A program made the position numbers and the translations under genes. This document shows positions 37,525-46,743 of a stretch of DNA of 64,000 nt, piece by piece (the stretch's first letter is position 1; each line of letters opens with the position of its first letter). Source of the stretch: Planctomicrobium piriforme (GTDB lineage Bacteria > Planctomycetota > Planctomycetia > Planctomycetales > Planctomycetaceae); NCBI RefSeq assembly GCF_900113665.1, contig NZ_FOQD01000023.1, positions 1 to 64,000 of the forward strand, written 5' to 3'. Below the pieces are notes generated by a model. That model saw nothing but the letters and a program-made list of their open reading frames with translations, made no database searches and was not told the DNA's origin.

Positions 37525-37839
37525 GAGAACGTTCCCTGTGCAGCGGATTATGATCGTTCACAGGTCTCTCCGCAAGACCGGAAGATTCGTCCATCAAAGG
37601 AGTTCGACCTGTTCGCCGAAGGGGGAATGTCAGGACTCATCGGTTTGCCCGGTCGCCTCGATGAAAACCGCACAGGCTTGACGATCATAACCCTCTGCCC
37701 CCCATTTTCCGGCCGTCGACGCTCTCCCGGGAATGGGACTCTCCCGTTTGCCAGGTCCGGCCGATAAGCTTCGAACAGGGATCTTTCAGGCATTTTACGG
37801 GGGCGTGCCGGCCAATCCGGACGCACCAGGTGGGGATCG
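37525..37839. other. Divergent region between mqnA and hom
   Basis: These 315 bp contain the mqnA promoter near the left end. I see no gene and no clear promoter for hom; TTGACG at about 37678 has no matching -10 box. Confidence 0.45.
37547..37575 (-). promoter_or_regulatory. Promoter of mqnA
   Basis: TTGCGG (37570-37575), 17 bp and CATAAT (37547-37552) on the minus strand. Transcription would start about 16 nt before the coding region, which leaves room for its GGGA ribosome binding site. Confidence 0.65.
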
Positions 37840-39156
37840 ATGGCAGCTCCGCTTCGCATCGGAATGGTCGGACTCGGAACCGTGGGGACTGGCGTCGCCC
37901 GCATTCTGCTGGAACATGCACAGCGAACGGCCGACCGTGCAGGCCGGCGGATCGAACTGGTTCGGGTGGCCGTCCGGAATGTCGCCAAGGCCCGGGCCGA
38001 GATCACTAAGGCAATCGAAATCACCACCGATCCGATGAAAGTTGCGACCGCAACAGATGTGGACGTGGTCGTCGAACTGATCGGCGGACTGAACCCGGCC
38101 CGCGAGATCGTTACCGCGGCACTGGAGTCGGGGAAGGACGTCGTCACCGCCAACAAGGCGCTGCTGTGTAATTACGGCGATGACCTGTTCGCGCTGGCCC
38201 GTCGGAAGGAACGGTCGATTTCCTTCGAAGCGGCCGTGGCCGGCGGCGTTCCGATCATTGCGGCCATCGGTCAGGCGATGACCGGGAACCAGATCACGTC
38301 GCTCGCCGCCATCGTGAATGGCACGAGCAACTTCATCCTTACAAGAATGTTCCACGAGAACTCTTCGTACGAAGACGCGGTGAAGGAAGCCCAGCGGTTG
38401 GGGTATGCGGAAGCGGACCCTTCGATGGACGTGAAGGGGACCGACGCCGCGCAGAAGCTGGGTCTGCTGACTCAGCTCGCCTTTGGCCGTCGCGTGCTGC
38501 CAGAGCAGTTCCCGGTGCAGGGGATCGACGAACTGAGCCTGATGGATTTGAAGTTCGCCGATGAGCTGGGTTATGCCATCAAACTGCTGGCCACCGCCAA
38601 GCTTGTTGGAGGCCACCTCGAACTCCACACGCAGCCGACCTTGATCCGCCACAGCCGTCCGCTGGCGCAGGTGAACGGGCCTTACAACATGATCGAACTG
38701 ACCGGCGACGCCGTCGGTAAAGCCTGGTTCTCGGCAATGGGGGCAGGCCAAATGGCGACGGCCTCGGCAGTCGTCGCGGATCTGGTGGATGTCGCCGTCG
38801 GTCGTGCCAGAATCAATTTCGAGCGTCTCCATCTCTGGGCCGAGCAGGAAACCTTCCCGCTGCAGCGGATTGAAAAGATTCAGCGGCGTTACTACATGCG
38901 GTTTCTGGTGGAAGACCGCCCGCACGTCATCGCGGATATCGCCGACATTCTCGGCCGCAACGGCATCAGCCTGTCGTCTGTGATCCAGAAGGAAGCCAAC
39001 GAGCCGGAAGAAGCGAACGTCCCCACGACGCCCGTCGTGCCGCTGGTGTTCATGACGCACATGACCACCGAAGGGGCCGTCCGCGCCGCCAGAACGGAAC
39101 TCGATAAGCTCTCGGCGGTGCGGATGCCGTGGCTCTGTTTGCCGGTGAGCGGGTGA
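37840..39156 (+). CDS. hom: Homoserine dehydrogenase
   Basis: This 438-residue enzyme reduces aspartate semialdehyde to homoserine on the way to threonine and methionine. It has the NAD(P)-binding GMVGLGTVGTGVAR at residues about 8-20, TANKALLCNYG, the catalytic region AVAGGVPIIAAIG and NGTSNFILTRM, and DVKGTDAAQKLGLL with the catalytic Lys. An ACT domain (about 347-435) at the C-terminus implies feedback control, probably by threonine. Confidence 0.95.
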   Translation: MAAPLRIGMVGLGTVGTGVARILLEHAQRTADRAGRRIELVRVAVRNVAKARAEITKAIEITTDPMKVATATDVDVVVELIGGLNPAREIVTAALESGKDVVTANKALLCNYGDDLFALARRKERSISFEAAVAGGVPIIAAIGQAMTGNQITSLAAIVNGTSNFILTRMFHENSSYEDAVKEAQRLGYAEADPSMDVKGTDAAQKLGLLTQLAFGRRVLPEQFPVQGIDELSLMDLKFADELGYAIKLLATAKLVGGHLELHTQPTLIRHSRPLAQVNGPYNMIELTGDAVGKAWFSAMGAGQMATASAVVADLVDVAVGRARINFERLHLWAEQETFPLQRIEKIQRRYYMRFLVEDRPHVIADIADILGRNGISLSSVIQKEANEPEEANVPTTPVVPLVFMTHMTTEGAVRAARTELDKLSAVRMPWLCLPVSG

Positions 39157-39241
39157 TGAGTTTCAATTGTCTGTCACTTTAAACAGGTGGAAGCCGTTTA
39201 CTCACTGCTCAAACTCAACATTTCATGAGCCGGGGGCATGA

Positions 39242-40192
39242 ATGTGGACACTGCACGAGAAACAAGAGCCATCGGACAGAGTCCGCAACAGCTTCCTATC
39301 TCGCCCGCTCGCTTTCGGCTTTCTGCTGTGTTTGCTGTTGCTGTTGGTCATTTCGGCTTGGAACTTGACCCGACTGCAAAGGCTGGAGAAGGCCATCCGG
39401 ATGGCTGGCGGTGAATTCAGGAATCCGAATCGCTTCGATGCCAGCACTCTCCCCAGCCTCTTTCAGACTCTGCAGGCGACATTCAGAAGTGGATCAAGAA
39501 AACCCTTCTCACTGGTTCTTTTGGGCTCTGTCGAAGAAAGCGACTGGATCTCTGATTACGGCACCGACCTTCGAAAACTTCCAGAGGTTGAGCTCACGCT
39601 CAAAAATTACAAGCACACTGCAAAACTTCTCCAGACGCTGGAGGGGAGCGATAACATCGTCTCTCTTTATGTCTTTGGTACGCCCCTCTCTGAGGACATC
39701 CTACGCAGCATTTCCAGGCAACGAAATCTGACGCTGCTCTACATCAATCATTGCACTCAGGCGGATGGAAGCATCAAGTATCTTAAAGACCTGGATCGAC
39801 TTGAACACCTGGTGCTGATCCGCACCCCGATCAACGAGCAAGACGTTCGATCGTTCCAGGATCTGGTCGCGTTAAAGAGGCTTGGAATCGATAGCGCTAC
39901 TGTGTCTCCAAACTGCGTGGACAATCTCGCTGCCTGCAGAACACTCGAGAAGCTGGCGATAATTGATGCCACCGATGACACAATCAAGGACATGAGTTCC
40001 GTTTCCTGGAACTGCATCCTACTCTTCTTTGCCAACGACATTACCTCACAATGCATTCCCGATCTGGCGCGGATGAGCCTCGCGAAAGAGCTGCATGTTG
40101 CGGGTTCGAAGATCAGTGCATCGGACATCGAACATGCAGAAGTTTCTCTTGCGAATGTTCGCCTTAGAGCGGCGATCAAATTGCCTGAATAG
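39242..40192 (+). CDS. Membrane-anchored leucine-rich-repeat-like protein, tandem copy 1
   Basis: This 316-residue protein has one N-terminal membrane helix (LAFGFLLCLLLLLVISAWNL) followed by an extracytoplasmic region with leucine-rich-repeat-like units of about 24 residues (for example LTLLYINHCTQADGSIKYLK, LDRLEHLVLIRTPINEQDV, LVALKRLGIDSATVSPNCV). It is a paralogue of the next gene; both share AGGEFR(N/D)PN after the helix and CIPDLARMSLAKE near the end. The function is unknown. Confidence 0.7.
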   Translation: MWTLHEKQEPSDRVRNSFLSRPLAFGFLLCLLLLLVISAWNLTRLQRLEKAIRMAGGEFRNPNRFDASTLPSLFQTLQATFRSGSRKPFSLVLLGSVEESDWISDYGTDLRKLPEVELTLKNYKHTAKLLQTLEGSDNIVSLYVFGTPLSEDILRSISRQRNLTLLYINHCTQADGSIKYLKDLDRLEHLVLIRTPINEQDVRSFQDLVALKRLGIDSATVSPNCVDNLAACRTLEKLAIIDATDDTIKDMSSVSWNCILLFFANDITSQCIPDLARMSLAKELHVAGSKISASDIEHAEVSLANVRLRAAIKLPE

Positions 40193-40296
40193 ATTGAGGC
40201 AAAATTGGCGTCATGAGATGATGGTGTGTGAGGCGCTGGCCGTGCCTGCATCAATTTTGACTTGAGTCCAGTTACACGGACGGTCAAGATGAGTGC

Positions 40297-41277
40297 ATGC
40301 CTGATGCCCCAACCTGCATCGATCCTCAACATCGCCCGAGTCGGCGATTCCTCAGTGGCATTCGCTCCTGCAGCTGGCGAAGAGTGTTCTTTGTTTGCAC
40401 TGTGGGAATAATTCTGGCATTCGGATTGATCGTATGGCGGTCTGGTGCGACGCATCGGCTTGAGGATGCGGTCTCGCTCGCAGGGGGAGAATTTCGAGAC
40501 CCGAATTCTCTTCGAGGAAGACCACTTTTGCATGTCGCTGTGGCGCTGAGCAGTCGCCTCTTTTCCCCATCATTCAAGGGGCTGGACGCTTCGCTGCAAC
40601 TCTTCGGACATGCTCGCGACATTGCATGGATTTTCGACTATCGCGATGAACTTCGGACCCTTCCCGGAATTTCACTCTCCCTCAAAACCTATTCTCACGC
40701 TGAAAAGCTTCTCAGCACGCTTGAGGGCAGCAACAACATCCATTCAGTACAACTGCAGAAAACCCAGATCACAGACGAAATGGTTCGCTCGCTGGCAACC
40801 CAGAAAAACCTCAATCTCTTGATTTTGACCGACTGCGAGCAATTTGAAGGGAATTTGAGGCTGTTGGAGCCCTTGAAGCAACTCAACCGATTGGTGCTGC
40901 ATCGCACGCCGATCAACCAGGGAGACCTGGCCGCGCTTCAGAATTTTCCAGCCCTGACAGAATTGGGAATCGAGAGCAAAGTAATCACTCCGCAAAACGT
41001 TGAAGCACTCTCCGCGTGCGCTCGCTTACAAAAGCTCTACATACTGGATTCAAACGATCAAACCGTGGCGACGATGGCCTTGAAGTCGTGGCCCGGCATG
41101 GCTCTTCATCTCAGCTGCCAGCATGTGACCCCACAATGCATTCCCGATCTGGCGCGGATGAGCCTCGCGAAAGAAATTCGTCTTGATTATTCGCCAATCT
41201 TCCCAGCAGACCTCGAACGCGCAGAGATCCCTCTTGAGAATGTTGTGCTCAGGAACTCATTCAAGTTGCCCAATTAA
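40297..41277 (+). CDS. Membrane-anchored leucine-rich-repeat-like protein, tandem copy 2
   Basis: This 326-residue paralogue of the preceding gene has the same layout: an N-terminal membrane helix (VFFVCTVGIILAFGLIVW), AGGEFRDPN, and repeat-like units (LNLLILTDCEQFEGNLRLLE, LKQLNRLVLHRTPINQGDL, FPALTELGIESKVITPQNV). Most of the sequence is diverged, but a 43-bp segment (41132-41174) is identical to that in copy 1. The two probably arose by tandem duplication. The function is unknown. Confidence 0.7.
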   Translation: MPDAPTCIDPQHRPSRRFLSGIRSCSWRRVFFVCTVGIILAFGLIVWRSGATHRLEDAVSLAGGEFRDPNSLRGRPLLHVAVALSSRLFSPSFKGLDASLQLFGHARDIAWIFDYRDELRTLPGISLSLKTYSHAEKLLSTLEGSNNIHSVQLQKTQITDEMVRSLATQKNLNLLILTDCEQFEGNLRLLEPLKQLNRLVLHRTPINQGDLAALQNFPALTELGIESKVITPQNVEALSACARLQKLYILDSNDQTVATMALKSWPGMALHLSCQHVTPQCIPDLARMSLAKEIRLDYSPIFPADLERAEIPLENVVLRNSFKLPN

Positions 41278-41302
41278 GCGCCGGCGAAACTGCATCATGA
41301 TT

Positions 41303-42430
41303 TCATGGTGATGGAGGCCCTGGCCGGCGCATCATCGGAGCGGGGCAGCAGTTTTCTGGACAGACATCCCAATTCGGTCCGAATGTGCCGATCGCTTCGC
41401 GGGGCATACCTGGCACGACGCGTTCTTCGATTAACTTGCAGACCATCTCCACAAACCGGGGATGAGTGCCGACAGTGCCGGCTCGCTGCATGGGAATATG
41501 ACGTTCTGCACACAGGTCAGCCGCTTCGATATCCAGATCGTACATGACTTCCATGTGGTCGGAGAGAAATCCGATTGGCACGAGGACCACGCCTGATGGC
41601 GAATTCTCAGGTAGCGCTCGCAGTGCGTCGAGAACATCCGGTTCGAGCCAGGGATCTTCAGGCCGACCGCTGCGGCTCTGATAGACGAGTTGCCATTGGT
41701 CGGCTGTCAGTCCCAGGTCTTCCGCCACCAGCCGGCAGCTTTCCCGTAATTGCTGTTCGTAGGGACAGGCGTTCGCCATCGAGTACGGAATGCTGTGCGC
41801 GGTGAAGAACACCTGACATCCGTCTTGAGCGGACTTCGGCAGTCGGGCGATGGCGTCCCGCACCCGATCGCTGTTGGCGGCGATGAAGTCAGGGTGATTG
41901 TAGAAGACGCGAATCTTGTCGACCGTCGGAGCAGCCGCGCCGGCCGTCTGACGGGCGTCGGCCACGTTCTGTCGATACTGCCTGCAGCTTGAGTACGAAC
42001 TGACGGAGGCGGTGACAAAGGCGATGGCGTGTTGAATGCCGTCGGCCGTCATTTGAGTCATGCAATCGGAGAGCAGGGGATGCCAGTTGCGGTTCCCCCA
42101 ATAAACAGGCAACATCACGCCCCGTTCCCGCAAGCGCGTTGTGACGGCGGCGATCAGTTCGCGATTCTGTTGATTGATCGGACTCACGCCGTCGAAGTGG
42201 TAGTAGTGCTCGGCAACCGCCAGCATCCGTTCTCGCGGCACATTCCGTCCTCTCAACACATTTTCGAGGAAGGGCAATACGTCGTCCCGGCCTTCGGGAC
42301 CGCCGAAGGACACAAACAAAATGGCATCGTAGCTGGCATCTGGCACCGGGTAGCCTCGCGGTCGATTTCGACGGGATCTGCGGACATTCTGAAGACAAGT
42401 GATTATTGTCGACGCAGCACAGGCGTCCAC
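41303..42430 (-). CDS. hemH: Ferrochelatase
   Basis: This enzyme inserts Fe2+ into porphyrin at the end of haem synthesis. Family features are YDAILFVSFGGPEGRDDV at the start, the catalytic His in FFTAHSIPYSMA, and VYQSRSGRPEDPWLEPDV with the metal-site Glu. The C-terminus has CPENCC, which might bind an Fe-S cluster as in some ferrochelatases, but the usual spacing is not clear. The first 28 residues from the GTG at 42430 are not family-like; a GTG at 42346 would give 347 residues and is at least as likely. Coproporphyrin or protoporphyrin use cannot be decided. Confidence 0.88.
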   Translation of the reverse strand: MDACAASTIITCLQNVRRSRRNRPRGYPVPDASYDAILFVSFGGPEGRDDVLPFLENVLRGRNVPRERMLAVAEHYYHFDGVSPINQQNRELIAAVTTRLRERGVMLPVYWGNRNWHPLLSDCMTQMTADGIQHAIAFVTASVSSYSSCRQYRQNVADARQTAGAAAPTVDKIRVFYNHPDFIAANSDRVRDAIARLPKSAQDGCQVFFTAHSIPYSMANACPYEQQLRESCRLVAEDLGLTADQWQLVYQSRSGRPEDPWLEPDVLDALRALPENSPSGVVLVPIGFLSDHMEVMYDLDIEAADLCAERHIPMQRAGTVGTHPRFVEMVCKLIEERVVPGMPREAIGTFGPNWDVCPENCCPAPMMRRPGPPSP

Positions 42431-42514
42431 TCAGGGTTCAAACTTTCGGACCCGGCGGCCCGCTTTGGCATTCTCAGGCTCTGGACACTCGACACTGGAC
42501 CCTCGACTTCCCCC

Positions 42515-43597
42515 ATGACGCGATTGTTTGTCGGTAACTTCTCGTTCGAACAGGCTCGGGAAGCTGGCTGGAATCCGAGCCGGACGCTGGCCCGATTTGA
42601 GGCGGAACTTGCCTGTGTCTGGCTGGCAGTGATGCGCGAGGGTGACGAGCTGCTCTGCCCGTTGCCGCTCGATGCAGACTACCTGGCACACATGCAATCG
42701 CTGGGCTGCCCAAAGATTCGGGTCATGACTCCCGATCAATTGGAAACATCCCAGGCTCGGGAACTGGTCCCGTGGGGGTGGACGCCCGACGTGCGGCGAC
42801 TGGCTGAGAAGTTGCGAATCCCGGTGAATGCTCCTGATCAGGAAACGGTGTGGCAGGCGAATTCGCGCCTGTTCTCCTGGCTGTTATGTCGCGAACTCAG
42901 CTGCGTACTGCCAACGGAAGGATTCGCTGCGAGCCTGACGGAACTGATGCTGTTGCTCCGTTCAAACGCCGAAAACGCCGGCGGCTGGGTCATTAAACCG
43001 AATCTCGGTCAGGCAGGCCGGGGGCAATTGCGGGGAACTGTGCCCACTCTCACCGAGCAACAGTTCGGCGCGGTGCTGCACCTGATCTCCCGGCAAGGGG
43101 GCGTGGCGGTCGAACCGCTGCTGGAACGCGTGGCCGAGGTGGGCTGCCAATGGGAAATCAAATCGGACGGAACAGCCGAACTCAAGGGTGTAATGCAACT
43201 TCTGACCGACGCCAGAGGGGCATATCTGGGAACGGGCACGAAGTTAGTTGAGATTGCCCCCCCGGCGCGGGAGAATATCGTTCAGGTGCAGGCGCAGGCT
43301 GTGGAGAGGATTGCCGCTGGCGGCTACTTCGGCCCGTTGGGCATCGACGCGATGGTTTACCGTCGCGAAGGCGAGTTGGCCGTGCGACCCATTCAGGACA
43401 TCAATGCCAGATGGACAATGGGCCGCGTCGGCTGGGAATGGTCGCGGCGACTGTCAATGAGCGGTCGCTGGCTGCACCATCCTGAGCAGCCTGAGGAGGA
43501 TGCGGCGGCGTTGTCGCCTGAGTGGATGGACGGAGCCGCTGTTCGATGTCGTACCTGGTGGGTTCGCGATCGCGAGTCTGTGCAAGCGGTTGAGTGA
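42515..43597 (+). CDS. ATP-grasp-like protein of unknown function
   Basis: This 360-residue protein has an N-terminal Rossmann-like part (about 1-110; FVGNFSFEQARE, IRVMTPDQLE). A C-terminal part follows with ATP-grasp features: GGWVIKPNLGQAGRGQLRGT as the first lysine and glycine-rich strand, VAVEPLLERVAEVGCQWEIK, and VRPIQDINARWTMGRVGWEW as the metal-binding end. ATP-grasp enzymes join a carboxylate to an amine or thiol. The substrate is unknown. Its stop codon overlaps the ATG of the next gene (TGATG). Confidence 0.7.
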   Translation: MTRLFVGNFSFEQAREAGWNPSRTLARFEAELACVWLAVMREGDELLCPLPLDADYLAHMQSLGCPKIRVMTPDQLETSQARELVPWGWTPDVRRLAEKLRIPVNAPDQETVWQANSRLFSWLLCRELSCVLPTEGFAASLTELMLLLRSNAENAGGWVIKPNLGQAGRGQLRGTVPTLTEQQFGAVLHLISRQGGVAVEPLLERVAEVGCQWEIKSDGTAELKGVMQLLTDARGAYLGTGTKLVEIAPPARENIVQVQAQAVERIAAGGYFGPLGIDAMVYRREGELAVRPIQDINARWTMGRVGWEWSRRLSMSGRWLHHPEQPEEDAAALSPEWMDGAAVRCRTWWVRDRESVQAVE

Positions 43598-44364
43598 TGG
43601 AAAAGACGATCAAAGTTCTGACCGAAGAACGACTCCGCCAGGGGTATGTGATCGTGTTGCCCGGCATTGAAGGGGCGAGCTGGATCAATCGCCGCATCGT
43701 GAGGGGACTGCTGGCTGCGGATGTCCCCTATGCGATGGAAATTCACGACTGGACCTACAACTGGCCGCTGATGCTCTACAACCTGCGTTCGCGTCGACTG
43801 CACACCGCGCAGGCGACCGAACTGCGTGAGAAGATTCTCGACTATCAGTCGCGCTATCCCAACCGACCGGTCTATCTGATCGGTCATTCCGGAGGGGGCG
43901 GGATGACTCTGGAGACCCTGGCCGGTCTCCCTCAAGGGACTTCCATCGCCGGCGCCGTGCTGCTGGGAGCGGCAATGTCGCCTGGTTATGACTTCCGCGT
44001 CGCACTGCAGCATGTCGACCGCAAGATCTGGAACTTCTCCTCCTGGGGCGACTTCCTGTTCCTGGGACTATTCACCACCGTTGCCGGAACCATCGACGGC
44101 CGCATGTCCCCTTGCGCCGGGATGCTCGGGTTCAATTGCCAGCAGTTGACCAATGAAGAACGGGGCAAGTACGAAGAGATGCCGTATCGCCTCGAATACT
44201 GCCGCGACCTGCACCTGGCCGGCCACTTTGGCTTCACCGCTCCCCGATTCATTCGCAACTGGGTTGCCCCGTTGCTGATGGCCTGTCCTACCGCAGCTGA
44301 AGCCCTGACCGACGAGGCAACCGAACGACTGTCACGACGCATTGTGAATGTGTCCGTGATCTAG
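43597..44364 (+). CDS. Alpha/beta hydrolase coupled to the ATP-grasp gene
   Basis: This 255-residue alpha/beta-hydrolase-fold protein has a first strand and oxyanion loop in GYVIVLPGIEGASWINRR, and the nucleophile elbow VYLIGHSGGGGMTLETLAG with the Ser of GHSGG. The C-terminal His is likely in HFGFTAPRFIRNWVAP. The start ATG overlaps the preceding stop codon, so both proteins are probably made together. It could be an esterase, thioesterase or amidase acting on the product of the ATP-grasp partner; that link is inference. Confidence 0.72.
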   Translation: MEKTIKVLTEERLRQGYVIVLPGIEGASWINRRIVRGLLAADVPYAMEIHDWTYNWPLMLYNLRSRRLHTAQATELREKILDYQSRYPNRPVYLIGHSGGGGMTLETLAGLPQGTSIAGAVLLGAAMSPGYDFRVALQHVDRKIWNFSSWGDFLFLGLFTTVAGTIDGRMSPCAGMLGFNCQQLTNEERGKYEEMPYRLEYCRDLHLAGHFGFTAPRFIRNWVAPLLMACPTAAEALTDEATERLSRRIVNVSVI

Positions 44365-44373
44365 AGGCGAGAC

Positions 44374-45537
44374 ATGTCCATCGCTTCAGAAGTTCTCAAG
44401 CCCCAGGCGACTCAGGTCAGAGCGGCGTATGTTCACGTTCCGTTCTGCGTCCATCGCTGCGGTTATTGCGACTTCACAGTCATCGCCGGACGAGACGATC
44501 TGATCGGGGCCTATCTCGATTGTCTGGGGAAGGAGCTTCAAACCAAACTGGCCAGGCCGCAGCTCGTTGACACGCTGTTTCTGGGGGGCGGCACTCCCAG
44601 CTATCTCCCACCTGCTGATCTGCAGACGCTGCTGAATCTGTTACATCGCTGGCTGCCGCGCAAGACTGGCAGTGAGTTCTCGATTGAATGCAATCCCGAT
44701 GGACTCACCACGGAGCGGATCGAACTGCTCGCGGCGGCAGGCATCAATCGGGTGAGCCTGGGCGTGCAGTCGTTTCAGACCGCACATCTGCAAACGCTCG
44801 AACGCTCGCATACGCCTGATCAAGTGCAAGGCGTGGTTCACGAACTGCGTCGCGCCGGCTGCACGAACATCTCCCTCGATCTGATCTTCGGAGTCCCCGG
44901 GCAGACCTTGAGTGAATGGGAAGAGACCCTCGCCGCGGCGGTGGCGCTTGAGCCGAGGCACATTTCGACCTATGGCCTGACCTATGAGAAGGGGACGTCC
45001 TTCTGGTCGCGTTTGCAGAAGGATCAGATCCGCCCGGTGCCTGAGGAACTCGAACGGGACATGTATGCCCTGGCGATGACCAGACTGCCGGAGTGCGGCT
45101 ACCTGCAGTACGAACTCTCGAACTTCGCGCAGCCAGGTTTTGAATGCCGGCACAATCAGGTGTATTGGAGAGCGGAGCCGTACTTCGGCTTCGGACCGGG
45201 CGCGGCCGAATTTCTGAACGGGGAGCGTCGGGTGAATCATCGCAGCGTGACGGGCTGGATTCACCGCATTGAGCAGGGGCAATCACCGACGCAGGAAGTC
45301 GAACAACTCGACGACGACCTGTTGTCGCGAGAAGCGGTGATGGTCGGACTGCGCCAGACCGTGGGCATCCCCCTGGCTGGTTATCGCACGCGCTACGGGC
45401 ACGAAGTGCGTGATCTCGCGCCGCAGGCGTACGACCGTTTTCTTGCTGACGGGCTGCTGGAAGAGGCAGAAGGTCGGGTTCAGCTGACATTCAGCGGCCG
45501 ATTCCTGGCCGACTCGGTGATGGCCGAGTTTTTCTAG
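44374..45537 (+). CDS. hemW: Radical-SAM haem chaperone HemW (HemN-like)
   Basis: This is a 387-residue protein of the HemN family. The radical-SAM motif is Cys25-X3-Cys29-X2-Cys32 in VPFCVHRCGYCDF; LFLGGGTPSYL and NPDGLTTERIELL follow. The long N-terminal extension and the fourth Cys found in true HemN are missing, so HemW (a haem chaperone) is the better call. It starts 10 bp after the hydrolase gene and close to ferrochelatase, so the block is probably related to haem. Confidence 0.88.
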   Translation: MSIASEVLKPQATQVRAAYVHVPFCVHRCGYCDFTVIAGRDDLIGAYLDCLGKELQTKLARPQLVDTLFLGGGTPSYLPPADLQTLLNLLHRWLPRKTGSEFSIECNPDGLTTERIELLAAAGINRVSLGVQSFQTAHLQTLERSHTPDQVQGVVHELRRAGCTNISLDLIFGVPGQTLSEWEETLAAAVALEPRHISTYGLTYEKGTSFWSRLQKDQIRPVPEELERDMYALAMTRLPECGYLQYELSNFAQPGFECRHNQVYWRAEPYFGFGPGAAEFLNGERRVNHRSVTGWIHRIEQGQSPTQEVEQLDDDLLSREAVMVGLRQTVGIPLAGYRTRYGHEVRDLAPQAYDRFLADGLLEEAEGRVQLTFSGRFLADSVMAEFF

Positions 45538-45766
45538 CCCCGATGCAGCCGTACCCCATGTTCGAAGAAACCGGACGCTAACGCGTGCCGGCTGATTGGC
45601 GTCAAGTGCCATTCAGTCGCCGCGTTGTGTGTGCGCCCATCAGCCGCTGGGCCTTAGCCCACGGTTGTTTTGAACTTCAGTGGCGATGTCAGCGCAACCG
45701 GTCGCCCAATGGCCGCTCGTTGTTCCTGCAGCTCGCTCTGAAAGCGATCTGTATCGGAACATCAAA
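45538..45766. other. Intergenic region with a dispersed repeat
   Basis: No gene is visible. It contains the 28-bp repeat at 45639-45666 and a related GCTAACGCGTGCCGGCTGATT block at about 45578-45598 (20 or fewer bases: GCGTGCCGGCTGATT). Confidence 0.5.
45639..45666 (-). repeat. 28-bp dispersed repeat (CCGTGGGCTAAGGCCC type), copy 1
   Basis: The reverse complement is identical over 28 bp to 62526-62553. It contains GGGC-TAAG-GCCC, which can form a short hairpin. Both copies lie close to the ends of genes, between convergently transcribed neighbours. Confidence 0.85.
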
Positions 45767-46159
45767 TTACGCGGTGCGGCGGAAGCTGGAGGCCGAGGAC
45801 TTTTCGTTGAACTCGCTGCCGCTGGCGTCTTTCGACAGTGCGAACAGCGCCAGAAACCCCTTCGCTTTGCGGAGTTCCAGTTCAGCCCGACGTTCTTCTG
45901 CCGACATCGAGAGGAGTTCCTGCTCGCTGGGGCCAGCGTCCGGCAGGTGGGTCTGAGTGACGTGATGCATGGCGAGCAGGCCCAACAGGCCGCCGCCGAG
46001 CACGAAAGTTCCCGCCAGGGTCGCGAGCAGCAGGGTGCGGATGGCGACCTCGCCGAAGGCGCTCGCCAGCGTCAGCGACAGAAGTCCAACTGCCGCAGTG
46101 ACAAAGGCTGCGAAGCGGATGCGCGAGACGACCTGCGTCGAATCGTTGTGCTGAGACAT
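45767..46159 (-). CDS. Small membrane protein of unknown function
   Basis: This 130-residue protein has two membrane helices (FAAFVTAAVGLLSLTLASAF and LLLATLAGTFVLGGGLLGLL), a short loop with ALLAMHHV-type residues, and a charged Glu/Arg/Lys-rich C-terminal segment that may form a helix (MSAEERRAELELRKAKGF). The family is not recognised. It is convergent with hemW. Confidence 0.65.
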   Translation of the reverse strand: MSQHNDSTQVVSRIRFAAFVTAAVGLLSLTLASAFGEVAIRTLLLATLAGTFVLGGGLLGLLAMHHVTQTHLPDAGPSEQELLSMSAEERRAELELRKAKGFLALFALSKDASGSEFNEKSSASSFRRTA

Positions 46160-46464
46160 GTCGGCCTCCGTGCCGTAATTACTTTTTCGTAAGATCCACA
46201 GATGAACGAATTGTTATTTCGGCAGGTCTACTGAGGAAATCGACGCCATTCCGTCGGCATCGGGGATTTGTCATCTTTCGCGGTGAAACCGCGTGGCGGA
46301 AACTTTATCAGTTCCCGAAAAATTGTGGCAGACGAGGTTTTCTCACCTGCGGAAAGGATCGCGCAAAAGAAAAAGGAGAGCGAAATACGCTCTCCTTTGT
46401 GACTCTTGTATTTTTTCGATCCCATTCGCCCAAATGATGTTAGGTCGAATGAGCAGACGGGCCG
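46160..46464. other. Intergenic region holding the rpsR terminator
   Basis: These 305 bp contain the strong terminator at 46372-46398. I see no gene and no clear promoter for the small membrane protein. Confidence 0.5.
46372..46398 (-). terminator. Rho-independent terminator of rpsR
   Basis: AAAGGAGAGCG and CGCTCTCCTTT make a perfect 11-bp stem with a 5-nt loop. On the minus strand it is followed by TTTTTCTTTT. It lies about 66 bp after the rpsR stop codon. Confidence 0.88.
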
Positions 46465-46743
46465 TTATTCGTCGGCGACATACGGCAGCAGGCCGATGAA
46501 GCGGGCACGCAGAATCGCCTGGCGAACTGCACGCTGGTAGATGGCACTGGTGCCGGTGCGGCGACGCGGCAGAATGCGACCTTCGCGGTCAACAAGCTGC
46601 TTCAGCGTCTTCATGTCCTTGTAATCGACGTACACGGGACGTGGAATGACGCCGTCCGGACAGAAGCGGCACTTCAGCTTGCGCTTCAGACGAGCGCGTT
46701 TCTTACGGATTTTGCGGATGTCGATTTTGTTCAGCGTCGCCAT
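46465..46743 (-). CDS. rpsR: Ribosomal protein bS18
   Basis: This 92-residue 30S protein is very basic. KKRARLKRKLKCRFCPDG, YVDYKDMKTLKQLV, GRILPRRRTGTSAIYQRAVR (20 residues or fewer each) and the closing QAILRARFIGLLPYV are the standard S18 features. CRFC might be one half of a zinc site, as seen in the zinc-type S18 paralogues. It stands alone, not next to rpsF or rplI. Confidence 0.95.
   Translation of the reverse strand: MATLNKIDIRKIRKKRARLKRKLKCRFCPDGVIPRPVYVDYKDMKTLKQLVDREGRILPRRRTGTSAIYQRAVRQAILRARFIGLLPYVADE

Noticed and set aside
37795..39060. 421-codon minus-strand open frame opposite hom
   Set aside because: Antisense to homoserine dehydrogenase, with Asp/His/Arg-rich low-quality protein sequence.
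42029..42514. Long N-terminal extension of the ATP-grasp protein
   Set aside because: The upstream part of the frame overlaps the antisense of the ferrochelatase gene and is not protein-like; the ATG at 42515 is preferred.
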